Below are positions 1 through 10,333 of a DNA stretch of 48,830 nucleotides, piece by piece (position 1 is the first letter of the stretch; each line of letters begins with the position of its first letter). The stretch is from Irineochytrium annulatum (lineage: Eukaryota > Chytridiomycota > Chytridiomycetes > Chytridiales > Chytridiaceae). Position numbers and translations under genes: made by a program. The notes beneath the pieces were generated by a model, which was not told where the DNA came from, ran no database searches, and saw only the letters and a list, made by a program, of their open reading frames with translations. The stretch is taken from positions 1 through 48,830 of the forward strand of contig JADGJL010000067.1 of assembly GCA_027600665.1 (NCBI GenBank), given 5' to 3'.

Positions 1-3000
1 GCCCAATCCCACCCCCACCTACAAGCCCTCGCGAGTTCTCCAACTCCCTTCGATATACCCCCCGCGCTTTCTTCGAAGATAACAGCCACGTCGCGGTAGT
101 TCCCGCCAGCGTCTACCGACACGTCCGCCTCCTCCCCGCTAGCGAGCTCGACCTTGCCAGTGTAATTGATGTCAAGGAAAGGGCCGCTCAACTCGGTGTC
201 GATTAGGAGCCGGGGCACGTGAGGGGGTACGGCCTCGCAGAGAGTTTCGAGTCTGGAGCCCGGATCTGCGGTGGAAACACAATTAGCACATATATTCCAC
301 CACAGCTGTGATTTATGGTACTTACGCATGGTGGCCCCAACAACAACAAACAACGAGCAACCCGCCACATCCCCATCCACAACCTCCCAAAACGCCGCCT
401 CCTCCTCCCCTTCCTCATCATCATCAAATCTTAATCCCGGATGCACGAGCCCACTCACGCACCCAACCCTCTCACACTTGACCACATCGTCGCTCTCCAC
501 AAGCCCCCAAAACCGCTCCGCCTCCATCGCCTGGAAACACCTCTCACAACTGGGTCCCCTCACACCCACCGGACCCACCGCACCGGGCGGCGTGGCACTA
601 CTCGGACTCGCCCCCGGCGTCGTCGGCGTCCCCGGTGCACTGACCGGCGGCGTCCTCACCCCTCCACGCAACTCCAACGCGTCCGTGATCCCCAACGCTA
701 CCGTATCCATCCCGTCCACATTGGCCGTCACGACCCTCCCCAGGATACCCATCCCCTCCATCTGCACGACAAGCGCATGCGCCGCGCCGCTCGCGAGCTT
801 CCTCCTCCGCAGCGGCAGGTAACTCCTCCGCAGCACTTTAAAGAACTCTCGGGGGTTCGCCCGCAGCGTTTCCCGCTTTAACGGCTCTAACCCGACGGCC
901 CTCGCCTGAGCCGGGCCGAATGTCAGGACAGTTGACCCCGCGCGCGGTCCGAGCACGACGACGGCCTTGAACGGGTTGGGCTTGTCGAACCGGTTGCGGG
1001 TGCGCCACTCCCCCTCCTCGATCTTGGCAGCGACGCCTGCAAGCGAGACGTCGGCGTTCAAACACCGCTGTCGGACGTCAAGCGGTATGCGGGTGTTCTC
1101 CAGCGCGCGCCGTCTCCGTCGTGACGCGATCGTTAGCGGTGGGTTGACATCGGTCTCGTTGAGCGACGATGAAGACGTGTTGGCGCGTCTTGGCGGTCGA
1201 TATGGCGGCGGCGGGGATGGAGGCAGTGTTGCACCGTGGAGTGCCAGGAGTGTGACGACCTTGTCGAGAGAGTGGAGTCGTGCGAGGTCAAGGGCGGTGT
1301 TGCCGTCGGCGTCGAGGGCATCGGCGGGGCAGGCGTTATTGAGGAGGAGCTGGGCGGTAGAGACGAGAAGGTCTTCGGGCGTTGGAGTGCGAGGCGGCAG
1401 GCAGGAGGAGTGAAGGGGGGTGTGGGCTTGATTGTCGATAAGAGAGAGGGAGTTGGGGACGGATGTGGGATGGGTGAGGAGAGGAGACAGTATATCAGGG
1501 CGGTGATCGATGGCGGCAAGATGGAAGACTGTAATCCCTTTGCCTACAAACATGAATCCGTTAAGTAGCGCTTCCGGTGCGAATAGAATGCAATGAACCT
1601 ACAATCGTGACGGTGCGTATCCAAAGTTGGGACCTGCAGCAACCGCAAAACCACGTCTAGCGACCCAGACGCGACGGCCAGATGCAAAATTGTCTCCCCC
1701 TTTCTCGTCACCTTCGTCACGTCCGCCCCAAACTCCATCAACATTTCGACCATCTCCTTATCCCCATCCTTTGCCGCCAGCAACAAAGGCGTGTACCCCC
1801 TCCAGTCCGGGATATTCTGCGACTCCGGCTTCTCGGGGACGACCGGCACACTAACAATCAGTTAGCGATTGTAACCTCTATTATCGCATCTCCCACCTGC
1901 TTCCACTCGAGCTCCCGGATCTACTCATGCTGACGCCACCACTCACCTGCGCCTTTGCCGCCGTCGCCGCCCCGTTAAGCTGCTTCGCCGGGCTTAGCCT
2001 CGCGACCGTGCCGGCGCGCCGCGCCGAGTTCGCGCGAGTCGCGAGCGTCGGAGAGGGGCCTTTCTCCTTCTTCGCCTTCGCATGCTCCAAGATCATGCGC
2101 GCGATGCGGTGCTGTCGACTCGCGACCGCGTAGAAGAGCGCGGAGTGGCGGTGCACGTCGAGGAGGGTAGTGTCCGCGTTCGCCTTTTAGAAGAACATCA
2201 GTCAACGTCGGTACAAGCGGGTTAAGGTATCCTACTTTAAGAAGGCGCTCGACAATGGCAACGTTTCCTTGCTTCGCAGCGATCATCAACGGCGTCGTCT
2301 TCTGACAGTCTGTTTGAAGTGACCGTTAATTCTACAATAAACTGGCGGTTGCTCACCAACGCAGTTCACATCCGCATGCAGCTTGATTAACGCCTCCACC
2401 ATGGCAATCCACGCATCCTCGCCGTTCCCCTCCAAAAGCCCATCCACTCCGTTGACCCTCCCGGCCTCCAAGACGACGAGATGCAGCGACGACCGCAGCC
2501 TCCCGACAGTCCTGACGGATATCATGGCGAGCGCCAGGATCGAGTTAGACCCCAGGAGCGTCCGCAGCGTGTCGACACTGTTCGCGAGCGCGGTCACGTG
2601 GACGGCCGTATGTCCAAAGTCGTTGGCGGCAAGAAAGAGAGGTGAGCGCTTAATGTCGGAGGTGGCAGGGTGCATGGAGAGGAAGTATCGGATTACGTCG
2701 TGGTTGCCGTGACTGTTTGTCATCCCAACTCAGCAAGCTGACCCCTGAAGTTGATTGCGCGCAACTCACTGGCATGCGACCATGAACGGCGTGTTCCCCT
2801 CCGCGTCCCTCGGGTCTGACCGGATGAACTTCTGCAGGAGCTCACGGAATTGGACAAAATCCTCCCGCCTGACGGCGGCGGCGAAGAGCGCCCTAGATGC
2901 GATCTCCGTGTCCTTCTCCTGCTTCGCGATCGAGACCTGCAGCGACGAGTAGTATCCGACGGCGGCCACGGTGACGGCGGCCGTAATCCAAAGCGTTCCT

Positions 3001-3032
3001 TTGACGATGCCACCCATCATGGCCCCGTCCAT
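1..3032 (-). CDS. Membrane-anchored ankyrin-repeat protein with a C-terminal degenerate Sir2 (sirtuin) domain, 3' end off window
   Basis: Seven exons keep one frame: 3032-2770, 2712-2357, 2309-2236, 2183-1897, 1850-1603, 1543-326, and 265 to the edge (over 900 residues). The ATG at 3032 is the first one before a hydrophobic stretch at about residues 8-30, probably a membrane anchor. Residues about 50-480 are ankyrin repeats (for example GNTPFMVAC, TTPLMIAA, GYTPLLLAAKDG, GETILHLAV, GITVFHLAA, DGNTALDLA). From about residue 600 the protein reads as Sir2: VVVLG, then ANPREFF, a TANVDGMD block matching sirtuin TQNIDGL, four cysteines as CERC and KCERVGC, a GLVHPGLRF block, and VVVGATMHPGS matching the GTSL/P motif. 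The catalytic His position (E-hydrophobic-HG) is ELRG here, and the GAGIS and PDFR motifs are not recognisable, so deacetylase activity is doubtful. A Pro/Thr/Ser-rich insert separates ELRG from the cysteines. Ankyrin assignment is sure; Sir2 assignment is probable. Confidence 0.72.
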
Positions 3033-3838
3033 CTCACTTAACAACCCGCGTTAGCGTGTGGGATTAGCAGTTCGGGCTGCGAGCTCGAATGCCCAGGACT
3101 TCCGGGATGATCAGCGATGAGGACGAATGGCGGCCGGCCGACGAGGACGGCAGCAGCGACCAGGGACGTCCGAGGCCGGTGGAGATGACGATGACCCCTT
3201 CGTCGCCACCGCTTTTCTTTGCAGCTTTGACGTCAACCTTCACGAAATAGTGGAAGTAGGTGAGATAAAAATACATGGGAGGGCGATACTGTCGTTCTTC
3301 GAGACGCGGAAGCGCACAGATGAAGAAATCGATTATTGAGAGTTTATTTACTAAGCAACTCGACAGGTGCCGTTGCACGGTGGCAGGGCGTGAGTGGACA
3401 TATATAAATATAAGCAGAGTCTCGGTAAGAGCGTGGGAAAGAAGCAACAGGCCACAAAGGCCTGTGTGCAAAGTCGGCTCAGGATGAGGTGGAAGAGTAA
3501 AATCAGGAAGAAACACAAGCTCAAGATGGTACGAGAATAGGGATGTAAGTAGGAAGGATTACAATAAGGTAAAGAAGTGCAAATACACCTGCAGGAGGTG
3601 GATATACAACTCGGGGGGTAAGATGTGGTAGTAAAGCGTTATAAGGCTGGGAATAAGATAGAGCTTTAACAATCAATGCACAACAGTCTCCTCAGTGACA
3701 CACATATTCTAAATGGAGAAGAAGGACTAACTATCCACAAGCGCGTTACAAAGGGACGGATAAGTTAGATAATAGAAGAATGAAAAAATGAGAAAACATG
3801 CAAGAAGATAACAACGCAACAAAACCCGCTTATCAACT
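3033..3838. other. Intergenic region between the ankyrin-Sir2 gene and the FEN1-like gene
   Basis: About 800 bp. The first 230 bp are GC-rich and open in short frames on both strands, one of them an acidic plus-strand frame from 3089. None has a recognisable domain or convincing splice partners, so this is most likely leader and promoter of the minus-strand gene that starts at 3032. The remainder is A/T-richer and holds no gene I can support. Confidence 0.4.
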
Positions 3839-5450
3839 TTACGCCTTCTCCCCCTCTTCATCCTCATCGGGCTTCTCATAATAAAAGTCCCTCCCCTCCG
3901 CCTCCCGCGGGTCCGTGATTCCCATCGCATGCTCCAACACACCCCTTTCGTACAGGAACTCCGCCACGGCCGTCCAGTCCGGATCCTTGGGTTCGAGCTC
4001 TTCGGCCGTCGGCAAGCTGAGGCCCTCGAACGCGATGTTTTTATAGACCTCGCGGGCGGTCTCGTAGTCGAAAGTTTTGAGGTCCGAGGGGTACTTGTGT
4101 TGGGCGAGGATGGCCTCGATGGAGCCGAGCTTCTGCATGAGCTTAAGGGCCGTGACCATACCAACCTTGATTATCGCAAAAACGAGGAAGGGTCAGCCGA
4201 TAACGGAAGTTGACGACACTCACCTTGGTTAGCTTGCCCTCCGTAAAGTCGGTTCCGAGAAGAATGGCCAAATCGATCATCTGGTCCTTTGTGAAGCCTA
4301 AAGCCTTTCTGGCCTCAGCTGGGTCAATGACGAATGGCTCCTTATAAAGTGATAATTTTAAGAGTAAGTCGATGTTGTACACGAACGGATAGAGTAAGTC
4401 GATGTTGTACACGAACGGATACAGGTTTAAAAATAAGAACCCGCACCTGCTTAGCGCCATTCCCAGTCATCGAGCGAACCTCTCCCGTAAAATTCCTCAA
4501 CACCTTGCCGTCCCCAAAGATGACTGCATCCATGTCCTCGGTGGCCGTGACTGAGCACACGCCATTGTGCGTCAGGTGCGCGCACATCGCCTCCCCCTCG
4601 TGCGGTGACACAAATACCGGGCACCCAAGGAGCTCGATCAGCTGCCTCAAGTCCTTCAGCTGCCCCGCCGTCAGCCTCTTTGTCCTCAGCTCCAACGCGT
4701 CCGCCCCGACATTCTCCTTCATCAACTGCCACAGCCTCTCCTCGAACAGGATCGCAGGCGTCTTCACCACCTCCCCGTCGAACAAGTCCACCTCCTCCTC
4801 CTCCTCCCCCACCGCGGCCTCCACCCGCGCCATGTACTCATCCACGATCCGCGCCGTCATCTCATACACCTTCAGCCTCTTCTTCGGCACGCCTTCCTTT
4901 GTCGCCTTCCGCTCCAGCTCCGCGTGGGCCCTCATCAGTCCCTCCATCCCCTTGACGGCCCTCGGGTCCCCTTGCGCCTCGTAGGCGGTCCCCACCATCT
5001 CCCGCAGGAGGTTAGCCCGCTGGCGCTCGAGGAACGCGTCGACGACGTTCCTCTCGTAGGTGCGGTCCCGGCGTCGGCGCTCAAAGGCCTTGGCGTCGAG
5101 GAGCTTGGGCCCGTCGAGGCACCAGACGGGGAGGATGTCGAGGGCACCCCGGAGCTCGGTGATCATGGCGTAGGTGCGCGTGAGAACAAATTGGTATGGA
5201 GGGAGCATCTCGGCGTAAGGGTTCGTGGGACGGGTGAAGAGGAACTTCATGGCGAAAAGCTTTGTGTCGACGGCCATGCGCGTGCCTCGGAATCTGGTGG
5301 AGTGGACGTGGTTGTTAGAAAGGGTCCGCGACGAAAAAGCAAAATCAAATGAACTTTAAGAAGAAGGTCGTACTGGTCGAGGTCATAGATACGCGTGATG
5401 GACGACGGGGCGCTCTTCTTGAGAAGCCTGGTTAAATCCTTGACCCCCAT
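3839..5450 (-). CDS. FEN1/XPG-family structure-specific nuclease with an enlarged arch region
   Basis: Four exons join in frame (5450-5374, 5293-4447, 4340-4224, 4165-3839), giving 455 residues. The start MGVKDLTRLLKK matches the FEN1 N-terminus, whose first residues fold into the active site. Family metal-binding acids are visible: D35 (MAVDTKLF), D86 (PVWCLDGP), the acidic pair in SPHEGEAMC, ATEDMD, and ILLGTDF. A helix-two-turn-helix segment follows (VTALKLMQKLGSIEAI). FEN1 removes 5' flaps in Okazaki-fragment maturation and base excision repair. Two features are unlike FEN1: about 170 residues separate D86 from the HEGEA motif against about 70 in human FEN1, so the arch carries roughly 100 extra residues including a glutamate run; and the acidic C-terminus ends EDEEGEKA with no visible PCNA-binding box. 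A FEN1 paralogue fits better than the housekeeping copy. Nuclease activity looks intact. Confidence 0.8.
4361..4420. repeat. Perfect 2 x 30 bp tandem duplication inside an intron
   Basis: The unit starting agagtaagtcgatgttgtac and ending acgaacggat occurs at 4361-4390 and again, without a mismatch, at 4391-4420. It lies in the second intron (4341-4446) of the FEN1-like gene. The identity suggests a recent slippage or duplication; no effect on coding is seen. Confidence 0.9.
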
Positions 5451-5989
5451 CGCGTACCGGATGAAGTCTGTGACCACCAGCGTTAGACAGAAGGCGACAT
5501 TCAAACGATGAGAAAGGAGAAAAGGAGGCGTTAGCTGATGATGACTGGACGCCCAAGGTAACTGTGGCCCGTTGGACTCTACGATGGCTAACTCACGTCT
5601 CGCGGCTGCCCTGGGTACTGCTGGTGGGATCTGGTTGGAGGGGCGTCGGGCAGCCTACCTGGCGGCGGTGACGAGCTGCTGATGGGATGACGGCCAGTGG
5701 ATTGGTGTTGGTTGACGATGGGACGACAAGAGGGCCGTTGATTAAGAGGTTGGCAAGGGGCGCACAATCGTGTCCGGACACAATTTATGACTCGATGGCA
5801 ATCTATACCCATCAAACAGCGAATAGCACATGAAGGGTCAACTATTACGATGAAAGACGAAGCACCACAGAATGAACAAGCAATATTTTAAACACAAATT
5901 AAACAATCGTATCTACCCCAGCATATATCAGGCATAAAAAACCAAAAACAAGCTCCAACGATGCATACATCGTACGTCGTTAAAAACAT
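5451..5989. other. Intergenic region between the FEN1-like gene and PRP19
   Basis: About 540 bp upstream of the FEN1-like start and downstream of the PRP19 stop, both genes on the minus strand. It presumably holds the PRP19 3' UTR (A/T-rich, 5830-5960) and the promoter of the nuclease gene. No coding or RNA feature is supported. Confidence 0.4.
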
Positions 5990-7930
5990 TCAAGCTCCCA
6001 ACACAACGACCTTCCGGTCCGCCGCGGCGACGAGGGTTTTTGCGTTCTGGCCAAACTTGAAGTCGGTGATAGTGCTCCCTTCTATCGGCGCGTACTTGCT
6101 AAGCGGTTCCCAGGTCTTGTTCATAAAGATCCTGCAGGAAAAAAAAAAAAAAAAAAATTGAATCACGTCATTGATATGGATTCCGAAGGCAAACAGGTGG
6201 CCTGCACAACGTACCTGACATGATCACCCGCCGCGGCCCCTAGGTACTGTCCACTGTAATCGAACCTAACCTTCTGAATGCCCTCGACCCCTTGCCCTTT
6301 AAGATCGATCGAATGGAAGTTTGTGAGCTTCCGAAGATCCCACAGCCGGACGATGCCCATGTCCTCCGAGCACGAGGCGAGGTAGTACCCGTTCTCCGAG
6401 AAGCTCAAGCACGTAACGGGCTTGCCGTCGTGCTCGTTCGTGAAGGATGCCACGTTCTGGGCTGACTTCACCTCCCAGATCCGGATGTGGCCGTCCGACG
6501 TGCCCGTGCCGAGGATCTGACCGTCCGGGTGGAATGAAATGGATGAGTAGCCTGACGAACTCATGTTAATTGCGCAAGTCCGCTGTGTTTTTAAAACCCA
6601 CAAGAAAGTCCCTACCTTTTGTGACCTCGGGATTCCTCACGTGCAACACGTGTTTCCCGGCCGAGATGTCAGCAAACGACCAAGTCGCATCCGTAGACGC
6701 CGTCGCAAAGTACTTCTTGCTCGGGTTCACGGACAAACCGACGATCTCGCCATCGTGGTGCTTGTACGTGGCCTTCGCCTTGGGCTTTTTTTCCTCGGAC
6801 TTCACGTTCCACACCTTTACCGTCTTGTCGACCGACCCCGTCAAGACCATGTCCTCGTCGACCCAAGCTACCGCAGACACCTTCTTAGTGTGAGCTTTGA
6901 CCGAGAACTCCTGCGAGGGTTGTGCGGGCGCGAGGTCGTGGACGGAGAAAGAGCCGTCGTTTCCGGCCGTTGCGACGTGGTTGGAGGCGGCGTGCAGGTC
7001 GAAGGCGGTGACCCCAGTCTTTGCCTGGTACAGGGAGTCGACCGACTTCTTCTCCGTCATATGCTTGATTTGCTCCACCGTCGCGTTGTCGGGCCCAGGT
7101 TTCCGCTTCTTCCGGGCCTTTGATAGACTATGAAAAATGGATCGCGTTAATCGATTAATTTAAACGAGAGGAGATTTATGACACCGGTCTCACCTGTCAT
7201 GCGTGCTATCCAGAACCTCGCAAATCTCCGCCGGCAGCGCCATCTCCGCCTTCTCCCCCTCATCCACGTCCATCGCCGTCGCGTTATTGCCCGCCTCCGC
7301 CTCACCAGCGCCGCCCGCCGGCGCTCCCACCATGCCCGAAACCGCCTGCGCGGCCGTCACGGTCGCCAGGTTCTCCCTCGCCTGATCCCTCTCCTTCGCC
7401 AACCGCGCGATCACGCGCTTCGCGGCGTCGTTCTCGTACAAGGCGTTCGATAGCTCCTGCCGGAGCGTTGCGTACTGCTGCTTCAGCTGGTACGTCTCTA
7501 GCATGACGCTGTCCCATTCGTTTTGCAAAAGCGATAGGAGGGCGGGGACGGAGTTCATAGTCGGTGGCCGGGGTTTCACGACCTTGCTCGCTAAAAAAGT
7601 ATGGAGTCAGGCTGAATGTTACGTGCAGACACAATCCTCCGTCAACGGGTTTACCTGACTTAACAACAACAATGTCATCCTCCGTCAGCTCCTCGCCCGT
7701 GCCAGGTTCCTTCCCATTGTCCGCGATGTACTTGAGGATGAGCCGCTTCTCGTACATGTGGCCGGACTTCTTCGACACGACCGGCTCCTGGGGAGCTTCT
7801 CCCGAGACTGAGCAAAGAGCGTCAGAAACACCACTCCGCGAAAGGACATAATGCCGGTGAAGTAATGAAAACCTTGACAAAGAAGGCATAAAAAAAGAGG
7901 CCAATGGAAGTACTCACTAGCGCAGAACAT
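5990..7930 (-). CDS. prp19: Pre-mRNA-processing factor 19: U-box E3 ligase with coiled coil and WD40 repeats
   Basis: Six exons splice in frame (7930-7918, 7807-7655, 7590-7194, 7127-6641, 6582-6215, 6131-5990), giving 519 residues, close to the family's usual 500. Order: an N-terminal U-box ([19 protein letters not shown], then [13 protein letters not shown], as in human Prp19); the linker VVKPRPP with [20 protein letters not shown]; the tetramerising coiled coil ([20 protein letters not shown]); a lysine/arginine-rich nuclear-signal-like stretch ([10 protein letters not shown]); and a WD40 propeller with [14 protein letters not shown] and [12 protein letters not shown] blocks typical of Prp19. 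It is the scaffold and ubiquitin ligase of the NineTeen complex that activates the spliceosome and also acts in DNA repair, in the nucleus. The first exon has only 13 coding bases. The 6640/6583 splice uses a GTGAGG donor; the alternative donor at 6616 would run into a stop. Confidence 0.95.
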
Positions 7931-8537
7931 CGCTCAGGGACAATTCACGCTCGATCTGAAGAACGATGCGAGCACGACTGGTATCTGCGAAGGCCATTTA
8001 ATCAACTGCGCATGGAACTGCGTGCGATCCGCGACGCCCTCATCCCATCAACCTCCGCACACCTCCGGCACGCTCCCAGACAAGTCCTCGACGATCCGAC
8101 ATGCCGGGCAAGTCTCTCCGCATCCCCCGACGACCTCGCCCCATCACCGCCGAATGGGCCGAACAACCCCCCCCAAAATCCTCCGTCCCATCAGCATCCC
8201 GGCCAGAACAACCCCAGCGAAGGCATCCGGGGAGAGTCCATGACCGCGCGGTCCACGTCGCCGCACGTACATCGAAGCCGCGAAAGCGCGCTGATGGAGA
8301 GAGACGAGCTCACGCAAACGTCGGATTGCAAAAAAAGGTCGAAACGTTGCTCATTGGCCGACCTGGATCGGCCAATGGTCTCCCCCGGTCAGAAGCGGAG
8401 TTGGCAGGAAATTGACGACCTGACAAGGAAGGTGGCCTTTGATCACACACTAGGCCCGCTCGACGACGTTTCTCTGGGGCTCGTCCACCTCCTCATCTTC
8501 CCTTTTCATCCACCTCGTTGATTCATTTTGACCGAGC
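7931..8537. promoter_or_regulatory. Divergent intergenic region (PRP19 promoter / promoter of the 8538 gene)
   Basis: About 600 bp lie between the two start codons, which point away from each other. A 205-codon open frame on the plus strand crosses it but is rich in Pro/Ser/Arg, matches no domain and overlaps PRP19 exon 1, so I do not call it a gene. The clearest element is the CCAAT palindrome listed separately. Confidence 0.45.
8352..8377. promoter_or_regulatory. Perfect inverted repeat carrying two opposed CCAAT boxes
   Basis: The arms cattggccga (8352-8361) and tcggccaatg (8368-8377) are exact reverse complements separated by 6 bp. Each contains a CCAAT box, one per strand, as expected of a site shared by divergent genes. 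CCAAT is the known target of the fungal Hap/NF-Y complex. Use by that factor here is inference. Confidence 0.55.
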
Positions 8538-9926
8538 ATGGGAGGCCCGCGTCAGCCCACCCCGCCCGACGATGCACCGCCGGGGAAGGGGCGGCCGGCC
8601 AACAGGAGTGCGTCCGCGGGGAAGGCAGGCAAGGCGACGGAGCAGCAGCAGCAGCAACAGACGAATCAGCAGCAGCAGTCGATGCAGCTGCTTCAGGGCT
8701 CTGGATCGCCTCAACCGCCGCCCGGGTCGGCTGGAATGGGGCAGGTCGGTTGATGTACGGTTGACTTTGGACGAATGATCGTGGTGCGAAGATGGTCGCC
8801 GGGGGTTGCTGTTGAAGGCGGCCAATTTGGAGGAAGATTGCGATATTAACGCATCGCTTTTCTGTATTTTCTGGTGCAGTCGTCAGATGAGAAACGAAGC
8901 TCGCTTCTGGACGTCGTGAGGGACAACCTGAACCGACAAGGGAAGGTGAGCTAAAAGATTCCTCGTCGTTTGGGGTGTCGCGCTAAAGCTAAGGTTTTCT
9001 CAGTCAATGATGTACCGCGTGGTCGTCACGGGTGAACTACGGAACGTCGCCGAGCGAGCGGAATACGGAGGTAGAGTTTTTTTGAAATTTCCACCTTGGC
9101 TTATCCCTATGATCCTTGCCCCTTTACGAAAATAAAAAAAAAAAAAAAAACCAGCCCACAACCAGAAATTTTTCAAGCAATACCAAGGCGACGCCGACCT
9201 CATCACGGGCATGCTCATGGTTCTCCAAGACACCTTCATCCACGCCCTCGAGGCCTCACAAAAGGTCTCCCTGGCCTTCCTCCGCGAGCTCGGCGTCCGC
9301 CTGCCCCCACCCCTCGCCGCCATATCGGACCAAGTCAAGGCCCGCGCGGACCTCGAGGCGTACATGCGGGGGCCACTGCCGGTCGAGCATCGATACGTGA
9401 AGAACGTGAGGGTGTTGTTGGTGTTGGAGGATGCCGGCCAGAGGTTCTTCCCGTTCTGGGCGAGCAGGGTCGTGGAGGCGAATCCGAACGCGAGCGCGGT
9501 GTATGTGGATGAGGCCGGGTTCGCGGAGTCGGCGGTGGCTAAGACGATCGCGGATCTTTGTGTGGCGTTTTGCAACATTGGGTCCGGGTTGTCGAATCTG
9601 ACGAAGGTGAGTGAGATGACTTTTGTTATTTGTTTTAGCTTAAGGGCATTGCTCACTCGAGTTTTACACAGAATGACTTGAAGAATGCGCTGGATGAGCT
9701 GCCGGAGCGGTTCAAGGACCTGATGCCTTCCGCCGAGATACTACGTTTCATCGCAGGGTGCAAACGTATCATGTCAATCGATGAGTGGCTCGACATATTT
9801 GACGGGCACGTACGGGTACCAAAGGAATCGGGTGGGTCTCCATTTCAATGTCCGCCATGTTCTCGCTGATACGTTGTTGCTCCCTTAGATCTCGTCTGGC
9901 CAATGTACAAAGCGATTGTGATTTGA
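8538..9926 (+). CDS. Conserved-looking protein of unknown function with a polyglutamine N-terminus
   Basis: I do not recognise this protein. Six exons keep frame (8538-8744, 8880-8945, 9004-9070, 9155-9606, 9672-9831, 9889-9926), giving 329 residues. The ATG at 8538 opens a disordered Pro/Ser/Gly/Gln region of about 70 residues with two glutamine runs around residues 35-48. From SSDEKRSSLLDVVRDNLNRQ onwards it looks folded and mostly helical (FFKQYQGDADLITGM, VSLAFLRELGV, NDLKNALDELPERF), ending DLVWPMYKAIVI. No signal peptide, membrane segment or catalytic motif is visible. The acceptor at 9155 follows an 18-A tract and was chosen because only it keeps phase. The pattern of disordered head plus helical body would suit a complex subunit, but that is a guess. 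The gene shares its upstream region with PRP19. Confidence 0.72.
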
Positions 9927-10333
9927 CCGGTCGTTGTTAGAATATAGAGATGGACGTTGACGGACAAGTGTTTCTTCACAATGCAAGTTTTGCACGCATG
10001 TTTTCTTTTTAGAGATTAAGGCGCCGGTAGACGAAATTTCGCATGCAATACATGGTGTTTTTAAAACGCAGTCATATTTATAAAAGCATTATTACAGAGG
10101 TGTTGAAGGAGTGCATAGTCCCCAAAGTCATTTTCACAACACAATGTCGAGGTACAAGGAGGTGATAGCAAACACTCGCAGTTCAGTAGGTATATCGATG
10201 AAGGGGGGAAACTCGTCGAGGGATGACTTTTTGCGGATACATAGACGCGGCAACAAGATGAGAGAGTCACGAAAACGACGAAGAAAAGACGAAGAGAGGC
10301 CTCAAAATAGGGAAGGGCACGAAAACCCCCAGC
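9927..10333. other. Intergenic region between two convergent genes
   Basis: About 400 bp between the stop codons of the 8538 gene and the GLTP gene. It should hold both 3' UTRs. I see no further gene, repeat or RNA in it. Confidence 0.4.

Noticed and set aside
1133..1519. 128-codon minus-strand frame in the ankyrin-Sir2 exon
   Set aside because: It is an out-of-phase frame of the long exon 1543-326, whose own frame encodes ankyrin and Sir2 motifs.
3064..3516. 150-codon minus-strand frame upstream of the ankyrin-Sir2 gene, and an acidic plus-strand frame from 3089
   Set aside because: The two compete for the same DNA, neither has a domain or splice partners, and the plus-strand frame would start 57 bp from the opposite gene. 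More likely leader sequence.
3484..3540. Short basic peptide frame resembling the basic tail of small mitochondrial ribosomal proteins
   Set aside because: Only 18 codons, the resemblance is just lysine/arginine richness, and no upstream exon could be joined.
6583..6640. Alternative PRP19 donor at 6616 instead of 6640
   Set aside because: It joins to a frame that stops at once; the 6640 donor (GTGAGG) gives an open WD40 reading that aligns with known Prp19.
7904..8521. 205-codon plus-strand open frame across the PRP19 upstream region
   Set aside because: It overlaps PRP19 exon 1 on the other strand, is low-complexity Pro/Ser/Arg, and has no domain. GC-rich DNA gives such frames by chance.
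6139..9150. A-rich tracts as poly(A) tails of retroelements
   Set aside because: They lie in short introns, with no coding or LINE/SINE body upstream and no visible target duplications.
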